Origin: Amblyornis subalaris
Lineage: Eukaryota; Chordata; Aves; Passeriformes; Ptilonorhynchidae
Reading direction: 5' to 3'
Assembly: GCA_018881555.1 (NCBI GenBank)
Contig: JACAXG010000065.1
Coordinates: forward strand, 1,077,042 to 1,141,041
DNA length: 64,000 bases
Of this stretch, positions 14,701 through 26,442 are shown piece by piece (the first letter of the stretch is position 1; each line of letters opens with the position of its first letter). Made by a program: the position numbers and the translations under genes. The notes beneath the pieces are model-generated. The model saw only the letters and a list, made by a program, of their open reading frames with translations, did no database searches and was not told where the DNA came from.

Positions 14701-16389
14701 TTACCTTCGTTCTTTGGCCTGCTAGGAGCATGTTAGCTCAATGATGAAGTATAGCATTCTTGTTATTCACACGGAAACAAAGTGCAAGGATAGCCATTTA
14801 TGATACCACTCTCAGTATTTTTGTNCAACTGACAATAAAACACAGATGTTATGAGTCCTGGTCTACAGCTCTAAAATTGCAACAAACAAGTTACAACAGA
14901 TTAAGTCAATATTTCCAAGCCAAAGAGATATTTTCCCACTTGAAAGTTGGATTTTTTTCAGATGAGGCTGCCATTACGTCTTCAATTGCTCTACTTGACA
15001 CACTGTCATCAAACCAGGTCTCTCATATACCTGCAAGGTCATAGGTCTCCTCCATAGTTTAGAGGAGACCAGACAACTTGCAATGTCAGATGAGCTTTTA
15101 CTCTTCAAAGGGGAGCAGAAACAGAAGTGCATTTGAGGGGTGCAAGACACTAGCACTCCACTCTGGTCAGGCTCAGAATATTGCATCTGAGGGTCAAGAT
15201 GCAAAGAGGAACACGGAATAAGAGTCAGACTGCCTCTCTGTGTCCCACTTGGTTTTTACTGACTGCCAAGAGAGAGCAAAATAACTCAGTCTACTGAGCT
15301 GTCCATGCCTTCATTCACTCATTGCCTTTTTTGCTACTTATTTACATAACTTGCTTGAATAAGCAATGTCTTAAAGCAAGCCTTTGAAATGGCTTACGGA
15401 GAAGCAATGTTTGTGATTCAGCAGGCCAGTGTTCTGGCCCGTAAGTCTACCTGCCCCAAAGAAACAGCAAGGTTAGACCAGCCATAAGCCTTTTCTCAGC
15501 AGAACGGCAAGTTTCCAGACATTCCAGTGGGCTGCAGCTGAAAATGCCTGTTCTCCCAGCTGTGGTGAAGGATAGAAAATGCTCATGTCACTCCCTCTGC
15601 TTTTACATTAAACCAAAGTGAGACCAAAATTCAAATACCTGCACTCTGCAGAACCAGGCTTCAGACTGATCAGCCTTGATTTTAACCATTAAAATGTCAG
15701 AAATATTGCAGACTATTCTGCATACTAGATTTGGGAAAATGTACACAGACTGGAGGTGTTCACGTAGTGTATATCTGATACCCTTTTTTACCTATTATTA
15801 TAAAGGAAGACTGCAGCTTCATTTAGAGTCTGAATCAGAACACCATTTCTGAGTGTAATTTTTTTTCTATATTAATTAGGTTCTGTACTGAACTAAACTG
15901 TTCTGATTCATTTGAAAATGGCATATTATTTAGTGCAAGTATCAGATGGTCATTCTTATAAATACAGATACTGTTATAATATCTGAGACAGGTGCTATCA
16001 ACAAAACTTCTCAAGAAGTGTTATGCCCTGAGAATACAGGGGAGAGGGAAGAACATTCTCCAGTGCAGTTTTGTTTCTCTTCAAATATAATTTCAGACAC
16101 TGGGGATGGAGAAAAAAAAATCAACAAGTCTGAGTAATATTTAGGGTTCTGAGAAATGCATACCTAAAGATGAGACTGTTTTCAACCTTTCAGTTTACAG
16201 ATTGAACATAGGAAAAAAGTTGTTGCAGGAAGCAACATTCAATTCCTCTGAATATAGTATTGCTAAAAAGATCCATTGAACAGAACAGAAAAATGAAACA
16301 CACTGTAGACTTTAGTTCCTACTAAGCTTAATAAAACTGAACAAATAAATATCCAAAGTCACATGCTGCAGCATGGAAAAGTATTTAAT

Positions 16390-16757
16390 CATATTCTTTC
16401 AGGAATGTATTCATATTCATTTAAGTATTTGATCAGCTTGAGGTATGCATAGTCTGATGATTTTCCTTCAGAATTTTCTCACATTATTTTCAATGCCTGA
16501 CATCATCTCAGTCATTTTTCATTGGAACACCTAAGACACTTTACATGATAAGGACCATGGCTATCCTGGCCAAATATCTCTGTCTGGTATTCAAATCCAT
16601 CCCACCAGCAGAGCACAAGACATCTGAATGGTGGTTGAAATACATATTTAACACCAGTTGCATGAGAAGGTTCCACTGGTTCCTCCAGGCTCTCTAACAC
16701 GTCAGCAGTACTACTGCCTTTTGTTCCTAAACCCTTAGCTTCAGGCTCCTCATCTGT
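16390..16757 (-). pseudogene. possible decayed coding remnant, unidentified
   Basis: On the minus strand the frame from 16757 down to a TGA at 16512-16514 is open for about 82 codons. Its composition is coding-like: acidic N-terminal stretch DEEPEAKGLGTKGSS, then a segment rich in aromatics and cysteines around CWWDGFEYQTEIFGQDSHG. Just downstream, two more peptide-like stretches lie in shifted frames: MTEMMSGIENNVRKF, then SDYAYLKLIKYLNEYEYIPE ending at a TGA near 16400. Successive coding-like pieces in different frames are what a frameshifted pseudogene or buried exon would give. I do not recognise the family, no splice sites or poly(A) tract support it, and chance remains possible. Confidence 0.25.
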
Positions 16758-19700
16758 TCATTTGAAATGGGGAGTCAAAGTCACGCCAGCATGGATATCA
16801 GCCTGTTTATTCTTCTTACACTTCTGGGTACAGACTATTTAGCCTGGCAATCCAATAAAACAGCTCAGGTACAATGCAAGAAAAGTGTATTTTTTCTAAA
16901 TTTTTATTCAGAAGAAAATCTTTAACCAATTTAACAGAAAAGAAATGGAAAACACATATTTTAAACAGCTGCTATACGTATGGAAATTGTCAAGTCATAT
17001 GATCACATGATTNCGTGTTATTCTATGTGGAACTTTAAAGCAGGCACTCAGTATTCCATGGAATTGACCAGTTTGGAAATAAAAGATTCACAACACTCTA
17101 AAGTGCTCTGAAGAGACACTTGAGCTAGCTTGAAGTTCAAGGGGAAGTCTGCCCGTGTTAAAAACCCTGAGTAGCTCAAGGAGAAAGCTAGGCTTAAAGC
17201 CACTACAGTATTCCAAACTCATGCATTGTGCACTGTGAACAGCCTCTGCAGTAATTCAAGTGGGACTGTATGTATCCATGGAGTTCCACAAGATAACTGT
17301 ATTGAACTACTGATGCATCTAGACTTATTCAGATCCTGTGTTCGACAGGAACAACAACGTTGTGTATATCAACCCTACCAAAAAGGAAAACTGTGGGTTG
17401 TTGGAGTTGTTCTCTGACAGCTCCCTTAGGAAATAATACAAAAGTATTTATTATTTATATACAAGCCAGCATGTCAACACGTTTTTAGATAACTCTCTGT
17501 ACATTTTTCTGTTTAGCAATGGAAACTACAGAATAAATTATATATGACAATTGTGGCTATTCTAAGAAACTTGGTATTGCACAACTGGTAATCTACAAAT
17601 TAGATGTAAAACGCTGCATGGAAGTGATATTTCTTGGTATGCTGTTTATGTACCTAATTATTTTGTGCCAGTATCTGTATAAAATTAAGATTAATTCTAC
17701 TCAACATAGGCTTCTGTAATCTGATAGTATCTGTCCACTTTGTGCACTTTCAGATGTCCTGAGGTGGTATGCCAGATGTTAGGAAGGTTGTATTTTACTT
17801 CAAAACCCGCAGGTATAGAGCAAACATATTTTGCTATGCATACCATCTGGTACCTGTTTTTTACCAGAGAACAGAGTGTGTTTAATCATTAAATCAAATC
17901 CTGAAGTAGTTAAATTAAATTAATTCATACAGATATATGCATTTTTCCCCCTGTGGTTTTTCCTNTCAAAGTAATCTGGTTACTTTATGTGACAGCAGAT
18001 GAAGTCACTGGACCAAATTCTACTCTTAGATACACACACATAACCAACAGGAAGTTGGTAGGTTTGTACAAATGTAAATGCTCACAGAATAATTGGATGC
18101 GAACAATAGCTATGATTAATAAAAGTCTCTTACATACATGGCAAAACATTGTCTTCAATTTTTCTATTTTTATTCTCATGTTTTAATTAGTAAATCAAAA
18201 TTAACTTAGTTTTAAACATATGCATCAATGTTCCTCACCTTATTTTTTCCTGTGGTATAGATCTAATTACATTTCTTTTCTGACACTGGTCAAAATTCAA
18301 ATAATGAAACTTTTACCTAGTTCTCTGACAGTTTCAATTAAAAAAGCTTTTTTTCAAAGAACAAATCGTTTTTATAACTGTTGTTTCATAACCTGTTCCA
18401 TCTATTCTTCACTTCACTGGTTTCTGCTCTCTTTTATTGTAATTAATGATAGAACAATAGAGGTAAATACATAAGTAGGTTAGATTTTTGTCAAACGACA
18501 TATAAAGAACATTCACAAAAGTGTTTTGGTACAGAGGATGGTTACCTCTCAGCTCAAGAAGTAAGATTTCCACATGATTTTTTCCTCATCTGCCCTGAGA
18601 TGCTCATGTCATAGAGATGTTAATCACTGTGAATCAGTTTGCAGCTTTCATCACATTTTAGATTCATGCCATCCTATGGTTGTTTGATATGTTTTATAAG
18701 CAAGCCCACCTTGTTAGAGAGAGATGCGATGTTCTTGTACCATTCATGTTCTTTTCACAAGCAAACAGTTAGTTGCTAAAAATAAAGAAATTGGACAGTT
18801 TGAAGAACTTGACTTGAACAGCATTATTAAATGGCATATAGCGGTTGAGAGACCACAATAGAGGCACGAATGACACAGTGAAAAAATGAGGGTGATTACA
18901 CAGACTAAATACAATCTTTATGGTTAGTAAATATTACTGGAAGATATTCTGTCAGGACAGCAGTCTGCTATGAATTTGCACATTTGTTTCACATAGACAG
19001 GTCAGAAATATTTGCTTCACAGGTAGAGAGTGCAAATGTAGCAGCACTGATCATATAGCTGTCTCTGTGTGCAACAGCCACTAAATAACCGAGAAAGCGA
19101 CAAAAGGTGGTAATTATTTTACATTGTCCTTCCTAAGCCTCAAGCAATAGTAGCAAAGCTGGTCATTGAAATTAACGTTGCACCAATGCACTGTTCAACG
19201 GTCTTAGTTAAGTGGAAGAATAAATTAAAACAGATGGGGTACAAAGTTTTAATTTTCAAAGGCAAACTGATATATTAAGTAAACTGGTCAAAGGAATGAC
19301 TTATGCTGAAAAGGATCTTTTGCCAGTGAAAAAAAGTCTGAAATTTCTTTCAAGCAGATTTGCAGAAAGTACCTGGAATTTGCATCCCAAACAACTAGAA
19401 AAAACTTTTAAGGAAAGATTCTGTATTCAATTGACTGATTCTCTTGAAAAATGAAAACCAATTTTCACACTTATATAATAAATTATATTGCAGTTTTCAC
19501 AAAAAATCAGTACAAGATTATATGCGCACACTCCTTTTTTTGTGGAAATAAAGATAGCAAGTTCAAGATTACAATCCATTCCTCAATAAAAGGGAAACAT
19601 CATTTGTTTGTTAGGAAAAGAGGACCTGCAAAGTTGGTAAGTGGTAACCCATCCAAATAATTTTGCAGAAGCTAGAAGGCTGCAATTAGATGCATATCTC

Positions 19701-20812
19701 ACTTTTCCCCTTGACATCAAGCTCTAATCAAGTGTCATCACACTACATACAGAGAATATTTTTGGAATTCCCTGTTCTTTCACCTTCAAGATTTTTGCAT
19801 AATCAGATTCACTTCTATTCATCTGGTTTTGCTCAGAAGAGCTGATGAATTACACATTACTCTCTTATAAGCATCCTTGGCTTGGAGTCAAATGATTAAA
19901 GCCAATTAATGAACAGAAATTCTAAATGTTTCTTCTTGTCTGGAGTTTTAGATTGTGGCCAGACCCTCCTGACATAAAACTGGCCTACTTTTGACTGAGT
20001 TCTTGGTCCTAAATCACAACACCTTCACCAGCACCAAGTGCTGGCTCCATGCACAAGTGCCATAGGAAGTATGAAAAATTTCATCATGCATGAAAATGTT
20101 GCATGCTTTTCAGGGAAATTATCATTTCCTACACAATCCAAAGTTTCTGCNAGTCTTTTAGGTGCTGATAGCAGGACTTCCAGGTGCTGTCAGACTTTGA
20201 ACTGTGTGCAATCCCTGACCTGAGGTAAGCCGACAATGTTCCACTGTGGCTAATCCTGCACAAGAAGTGCTGCTGTCTCTCTGCCTTGCCCTTTCACTGA
20301 TCTACAAGCTTAATTCACTCCCAGATCTCGCTTTATTTTTCCAGGGTATTTGTAGAGTCATAAATACCTCTGTAGGCATAAGGGATGAAGCTCAAAGGGG
20401 AGAGAACGGATGTTATTTTGTTTCACTTTACTTCTTTTTCTGCAGCACTGTAAGACAGAGGGTGGGAGAAAGATGTGTGAAATCTCTTTGAATACAGGCT
20501 CTTACCTGGAATAAACTAATTCAAAGCAAGAATTTTTAATATAACAGTTTAACTTGGTGAACCACATTACAGAACCTTTTGGACCAATTAGCTAAAAATC
20601 TCTCTCAAACAGCTTTTAGCTGCTTAGAAACACCAAGGGTAGTTTTTTGGCATTTGTGCTTTATAACAGGAATGCCAGGTAGGAGAAGACTTCTAATTAC
20701 ACTGATGTGATTTAGTGATGATGTAATTTAGTAATGTGGCTCATATATGAGTTACAAAGATGAACAATAATTAACCTGGCAAAGCTGAGTTACTTAATGA
20801 CTTAGATGTGAT

Positions 20813-20869
20813 ATGTGTGATGTATCANTTATGTGTGATATATCAGTTAAGCGTGATATATCATTTAAT
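20813..20869. repeat. short imperfect tandem repeat, unit about 18-19 bp
   Basis: About three adjacent copies of a unit resembling TGTGTGATATATCAGTTA, each with one or two substitutions. The first copy contains an N. No coding or regulatory role is apparent. Confidence 0.6.
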
Positions 20870-21885
20870 AGATTCAAATAGATGCTTGAATAGCTTTGTA
20901 ATAATTACGAACAAGGGTTCACCAACTATTAAGAACAGAGCACTAGAAACCAGTAAGATACTGACTTTTAAAGTTAATTACTAGGCCTTTGGTTTTCCTC
21001 TAGGTTTTATTCTAGCCTCTGCCAATTATTTTCCCGATGTTGTGTAAGTTATCATTTCCATATTTTTTCCAACCTGTCAGCCACAGACTGCTATTTGTAC
21101 ACAAGATATCAAAAGACAGTACATGAAAAAAGCAGTATTTAAAGAAATAAGAAACCTCACACATTCAATGTAGGAAACAAAGTGAATAAACCATGGAGAA
21201 GCGACTAAAAGTTGCTACAATAAAAAAAATCCCATTTGAGATCATTGTTATTTTTGTGATGTAATGAGCAATATATTTTTCATTGCCCACAGTGGAATAT
21301 AATAAAACCTGAGCTCAGTTAAACTGTGACCATCGAACCTTGGTAGGATCACACTCAGCAGACATTAAGAGCGTGGTGTGACATGGTGGTCAGGCTCATT
21401 ACAGCATCTGAGCATAGCTGTGCAATTGCCGCATGGAAATATTTCCCAATGAATAAGTGAGTGAGTGAGTGACAGCAAAGTGTAGAGGGACTAGATGGCT
21501 TACAGAGATGTATACATTTCCTTAAAGTAGTCAGGGCCATGGAGTAACTAAACAAGTATAACCGCTAAATTCAACACGGGTGGTTGCATAAAATAACCCT
21601 TAAATAAAGGTGACTGAATTTTCTTTCTCTGTGATAACAGGATATTCTGCTGTGCCATGGCGCTGAGCCACTCACTTTTCTTAACAAGTGTTTCTGTCAT
21701 TAGCTTTTAAAGTCACCTGAATGAAGTCAAAAGAAGCCTATGGCTAAGCAGCTGTCGAAGAACCGTGCACAGAGAAGGGCTGGGATGTCTGTACAATGAA
21801 CAGGACCTTTTATAATGCTTCCTTTTGTAAGGATTGAAAGGACAACTTAAACGCAGATGGAGTCAATACAACCTCAGATTGCTAC

Positions 21886-21888
<3 letters not shown>

Positions 21889-21923
<35 letters not shown>
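21889..21923. repeat. (AT)n microsatellite
   Basis: An uninterrupted run of about 17 AT dinucleotides. It is likely to be length-polymorphic. Confidence 0.95.
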
Positions 21924-21929
<6 letters not shown>

Positions 21930-24390
21930 TATGTTAGTTTAATGGGAACTAGCAAGTTGACCTAAAATGTCACCAGTATAAAAAAAAAAAAATTAAAATC
22001 TGTCTTACTCTTTTTGAGGTGTCATAAAGCTCTGCAGTTCATATTGATGTAAAGCTGTAACAATTGCACAACAGAATAACCTGAATTATATTTTTATGAT
22101 GTTACTTAGTTGTAAAAACAGTGCCAGATTTGGTTCTCTCAACATGGTGAAAATGTGAGTTTAAACAGTCTACAAATGTCAACGGAGTTATTCCCTCTGC
22201 ACCGCTGGTGACCAGTGTCCAGACCACCAATAGACAACCAATACTGCAAATATTTCTGTACCTTCTTTTTCATTTAGCTGTTTATGTCCTCATATTTTTT
22301 CCATGTATGCAGCATTACTGCACTATCTTTACAAGAGGGCAGGCAGTGAGCTGCTGTTTCACAGTGATCTCAGACCTGCCATCTGAAATAGAACAGTGCA
22401 AAATTATTCAAGTAGACGATTGCTGGGATACTAACAGAACATTCATGAGAGATGGTTTATATGCTCTGAAATACTTTCTTCTGCGCCTGTCAACAGCCAT
22501 CAAGCTGAAAAACGGACTGAGTTACCAGAGCAAGGGCTGAGATACAGTGTATCATTTGAACTAACTGTATTAATAAAATGAATGAAATCAGAACAAAAGT
22601 AACAAAACAGGTCCATCTGTTCCTTCATGTTTTTAGGAAAGTGTAAATCAGAGACAATCAAAATTTTCCAGATTTTACATTTTTGCTATGTACTGTCAAT
22701 AACACTNTTTTAAATAAGAATAGAATTATGGAAACTACACTATAAATAAAAGGGTAATTTTTTTGATCTTTAAAACGAAGACTTTAAATGTAAACTACCC
22801 TAAATGCTCAGAAATGCTGCTGACTTTACAGAAGTCATGGCCTTCTTCCTGTTGACTTGACCATAAGCCTTAATGTCTCAAGCCAAGGAAGCAACTTAGC
22901 TCATGCCTTTGAAGGACAGAGGCTGCTTTGTTATCTGAGAATGGGATCTAAGAGTGCTGACAGGTACAGGATCTAAGAGTGCAGAAAAACCAGCCAAGAT
23001 GTTTTAAGAAATCACTGGCCCCAGGTCTCAGATCCTCTTCTCTGTAGAAGACTCCTCAGGACTGAATTCTTTAACAAATGTGAAGCCAAATTTCACTCAA
23101 GTTATTATGAAATTCTTCCAGTTAGTTGAGGAAAGAAGTGACAAAAAGTAATTGAGTACCCTTGCAAAATAAACAGAATAAAACTTCCCTATTTGCACAG
23201 GTCAGCTTCCTCTTTACAAAGATCACCATGTTAGTTAAAGCCCCTTCATCAGTTTGAATGCTGTTAGAGGATCTTGTGCAGATACAGCTGCAGCCAGTTC
23301 TCTTTTTCTATCATGCATTTCTGCTACAAGCTCTTGGAGATTCATAGAAAAGCTTCTAAAACCTGCATTTGCATCTGACAATAGATTTTTATGTGATCAA
23401 AGCTTATCTGCACATCCACAAAAGAGGATAGAGAGATAACAGCAGGTGAGGGAACCCAAAATATGCCCTTCCCAATTACTGCCACACCCATCACAGGAGC
23501 CATCAGCCCGTAAAAGACTCATCTTCACAAGAACCAGAGAAGTGCAGGAGAGAACCCAAATTAAAGACTCAAAGGAAGGATTGCTGTGTCTAGGCTTCTC
23601 TGTGCCCTGGTAGAGCCTCAGCGTCAGAGTCTGGATACTAAACCCACCAACAGGAGTTATGACTACAGCACTGTTTGATGGTTTTACTCTAGTTGAGGCA
23701 GGGGAATGTGCCTAGGGATATGGGACATATCATGGGATGCAAGGGAAGTGCATTTCAAGATTTATTCTGGGATGTTTAGGGGACAAGCCAAAGGTGGGCA
23801 AAGAAACGAACCTGGACAATATTGGGAGGAAGAAGTGTGAGGATAAGGGGAGGGAGACAAAGAGGCCAGTCAGGTGCAGTTTTCTCCATGGTATNCTTCT
23901 CTGGCCACAGCTGCTCCTGACCGGCTCAGCCTGTCCTATCTTCCTTCAAAATTTCTTTATAATTCTATCCTGGGTCAGGTACTCTCTATTACATGTGTCT
24001 GTACTGGGGTCTGGGTGCCAGCAACTGCAGTCAGACCACAAATCAAGAATTCCATGTGCCTGGCTGGATTTTTTTTATCTGTAGTGGGTTTTTTTTATAA
24101 ATATAGGGTAACTTTTTAAAAGATGTTAACTTTATTGTTTGTTACTCTTCTCTCTAATTTGCATGTTATATTATCTTCTTTGTCAGACAAGTCAGGATTT
24201 CTAATTGGCATTGACAGGAGTACCCTCACATTTTCTCAGGTAGAATTTAATTTGAAATATGCATTCATTCTGTAATGAGTCAGTATTTCTGGATGAATGT
24301 TCCAACCTAAAGAATTTTGCTCTGTATATCTCTTAGCAACTGAGAAATTACAGCCTTAATTTCATTTAAAAACTCTTGTGTTTATTAAAC

Positions 24391-24404
24391 TTTTTTTTTT
24401 TTTT
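24391..24404. repeat. poly(T) tract (T14)
   Basis: A 14-base T homopolymer directly before GCACTATGG. Its neighbours do not identify it as the tail of a retroposed copy. Confidence 0.8.
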
Positions 24405-25914
24405 GCACTATGGAGTGAATACATGAATTATCAAGAGTTGCCTTGGGCATAATATTACAGGCAGCTGTCTTGCGCAAGAGAAATGCATTATGTCTTTCTG
24501 AAGGATGGTGAAAGTTTCCCTGGACAATGAGAATTAGCAACTGCCAGGGTCTTTCAGCTGTTGGGCCCACTACAGCCCCTGTAAAGTCCCACTACAGCCT
24601 CTGCAAAGTCACCAGCAGGCAGGACAGACCAGCAGGTACAATCACAGAGCTCACCACAGCTGTTGGGTCCAGAGAACGGTCACATATGCGAGGTGACAGC
24701 CGCCTCTGAGAAGTGAGGACAGGGGTGAAGGCAAGGACAAGCACAGCTTCCCTTCCTGCTTCTCCTTAGCAGCAGAAAACTGGCAAAGCCAGCTCTTCCT
24801 GTTCTCTTTCCCTCCCTCCCCCGTGGTTTTGCTTATGCTGCTGAACAGGCTGGAGCCAGTTTTGTGTTCTTTAGTTCCTGTGAGGATATGAACCTCTGTC
24901 CTAGGATAAAATTTGAGAAAGCATGGTTGTTTGAATGAGTTTTGCCTCTTGCTAGGTATTGTGTGGATCAACGCTGGCCAAAACAAATTAGAGAGTTTAA
25001 CAGTTTTAACAGTTAAGCAAGGCATACAGTATCTTCAAGGCAGACATTCGACCAGTGGAAACTCAGGTGCTCATTACAATTAAATATTTTCATACAGGAT
25101 TGCAGCAATCTTACAGTAGCTTTCACAGCCCTATAGTTTCCTTCATAGTCTAGCAGGGGATGTTTCTGAGCAAAAGTCCTGTTTGACTCGGACTGACATT
25201 CTAAACACAGTTCCATTTTTATATTTTTGATTCAGAAGCTCACACATTTGCTAGGGAGACAGCATGGTCAAGGACNTTAGCGTAGCCAGACCTCCTGACC
25301 ATAATATTGGCAGGATTCCTTTCTTTCTCCTTGATTCAAAGCAGAAGGTCATTGTAACAAATATTCAGAGGCTTTTCAGTACTGAGAGGAATCAAATATC
25401 CAATGCTGCACAGTTCCTTGGCACACTGTATCGCTATAAACTCTGTAATACTGCAAAGTGTAAGGTGCTATTCCAATGGTGCGACAGTTTCAATGTATCA
25501 AATTTGACACCTTTTCAATAAAATAGGCTAAATTTAGATAACCATATGCTCCTGCTGACAAGCTAGCTTTTCCCTGATACGTGTTTTCATGAAACAGTAC
25601 AAGAAGGCCTCGAAGTTTAATTAGTTTAAAATGAATTCAAAATATTGTATTAATTTACAGTAAAAAGGTCAAGTTGTTGAGCAAACAGCAGGAATGAATA
25701 TTTTTTACTTAATGCACTAAGATTCAGCTGTACAACTTCCATTAATGTTAATAGGAGTCATGCTGCCAAATTCAAAAATCATACTATAAATATTTTATCT
25801 GTCTATGCTCTTACTGCAGTCTAATAAACCTTGTACAATTAAAGCTCCTTCTCTCTTCACTGCCAGCCAAGCAAAGTTGAAGAGTACACACATATGAACA
25901 AAGTACTGCACTGC

Positions 25915-26442
25915 ACTGGGGTGGCCTCACTTTGAGTCCTGTGTGCAGTTTTGAGCACCACAATACAAAAAAGACATTAAGCTGTTAGAGAGTGTCCAAA
26001 GGAGGACCACGAGGGTGGGGAAGGTTCTGGAGGGGCAGACANATGAGGAGCAGCCAAGGTCACTTGGTCTGTTCTGCCTGGAGGAGACTGAGGGGAGACC
26101 TTGTTGCAGTTACAACTTCCTCATGAGGGGAAGAAGAGGGGCAGGCACTGATCTCTTCTCTGTGGTGATCAGTAACAGAACACGAGGGAATGGCTTGGAG
26201 TTATCAGGGGAGGTTTAGGCTGGACATCAGGAGAAGTTTCTTCACCCAGAGGGTGGCTGGGCGCTGGAACAGGCTCCCCAGGGCAGTGGTCACAGCACCA
26301 GCCTGACAGAGTTCAGGAAGCGTTTGGACAATGCTCTCAGGCACATGGTGTGACTCTTGGGGTGTCCTGTTGCAGGGCCAGGAGCTAGACTTTGATGATC
26401 CTTGTGGGTACCTTCCAACTCAGCATATTCTTGATTCTATGA
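25915..26442 (+). mobile_element. CR1 LINE fragment, sense strand
   Basis: This is the 3' end of a CR1 retrotransposon in plus orientation. It starts with the 'GGTGGCCTCACTTTGAGTCC' block and continues through the 'GGAGGAGACTGAGGGGAGACC' and 'AGAAGTTTCTTCACCCAGAG' blocks. It ends in the conserved tail 'CCTTGTGGGTACCTTCCAAC' plus a degenerate TTCTATGA octamer. The copy is 5'-truncated and carries frame breaks and an N, so it is a fossil. Confidence 0.93.

Larger units (their letters stand above)
8720..25914. other. AT-rich intergenic DNA, no gene recognised
   Basis: About 17 kb without a supportable gene. It contains a G10 homopolymer (12705-12714), a 9-bp perfect inverted repeat (15044-15070), a possible decayed coding remnant (16390-16757, listed separately), a short tandem repeat near 20.81 kb, an AT dinucleotide microsatellite (21889-21923) and a T14 tract (24391-24404). 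Open frames of up to about 124 codons (for example 22208-22540 and 24651-25025) have no recognised domain. Confidence 0.55.

Noticed and set aside
16769..16923. Plus-strand frame that looks like a signal peptide (MDISLFILLTLLG)
   Set aside because: It ends after about 50 codons with no mature domain, and hydrophobic chance peptides are common in AT-rich DNA.
22208..22540. 110-codon plus-strand frame with a hydrophobic N-terminus
   Set aside because: No known family, promoter, splice sites or poly(A) context; a frame of this length is expected occasionally in 64 kb.
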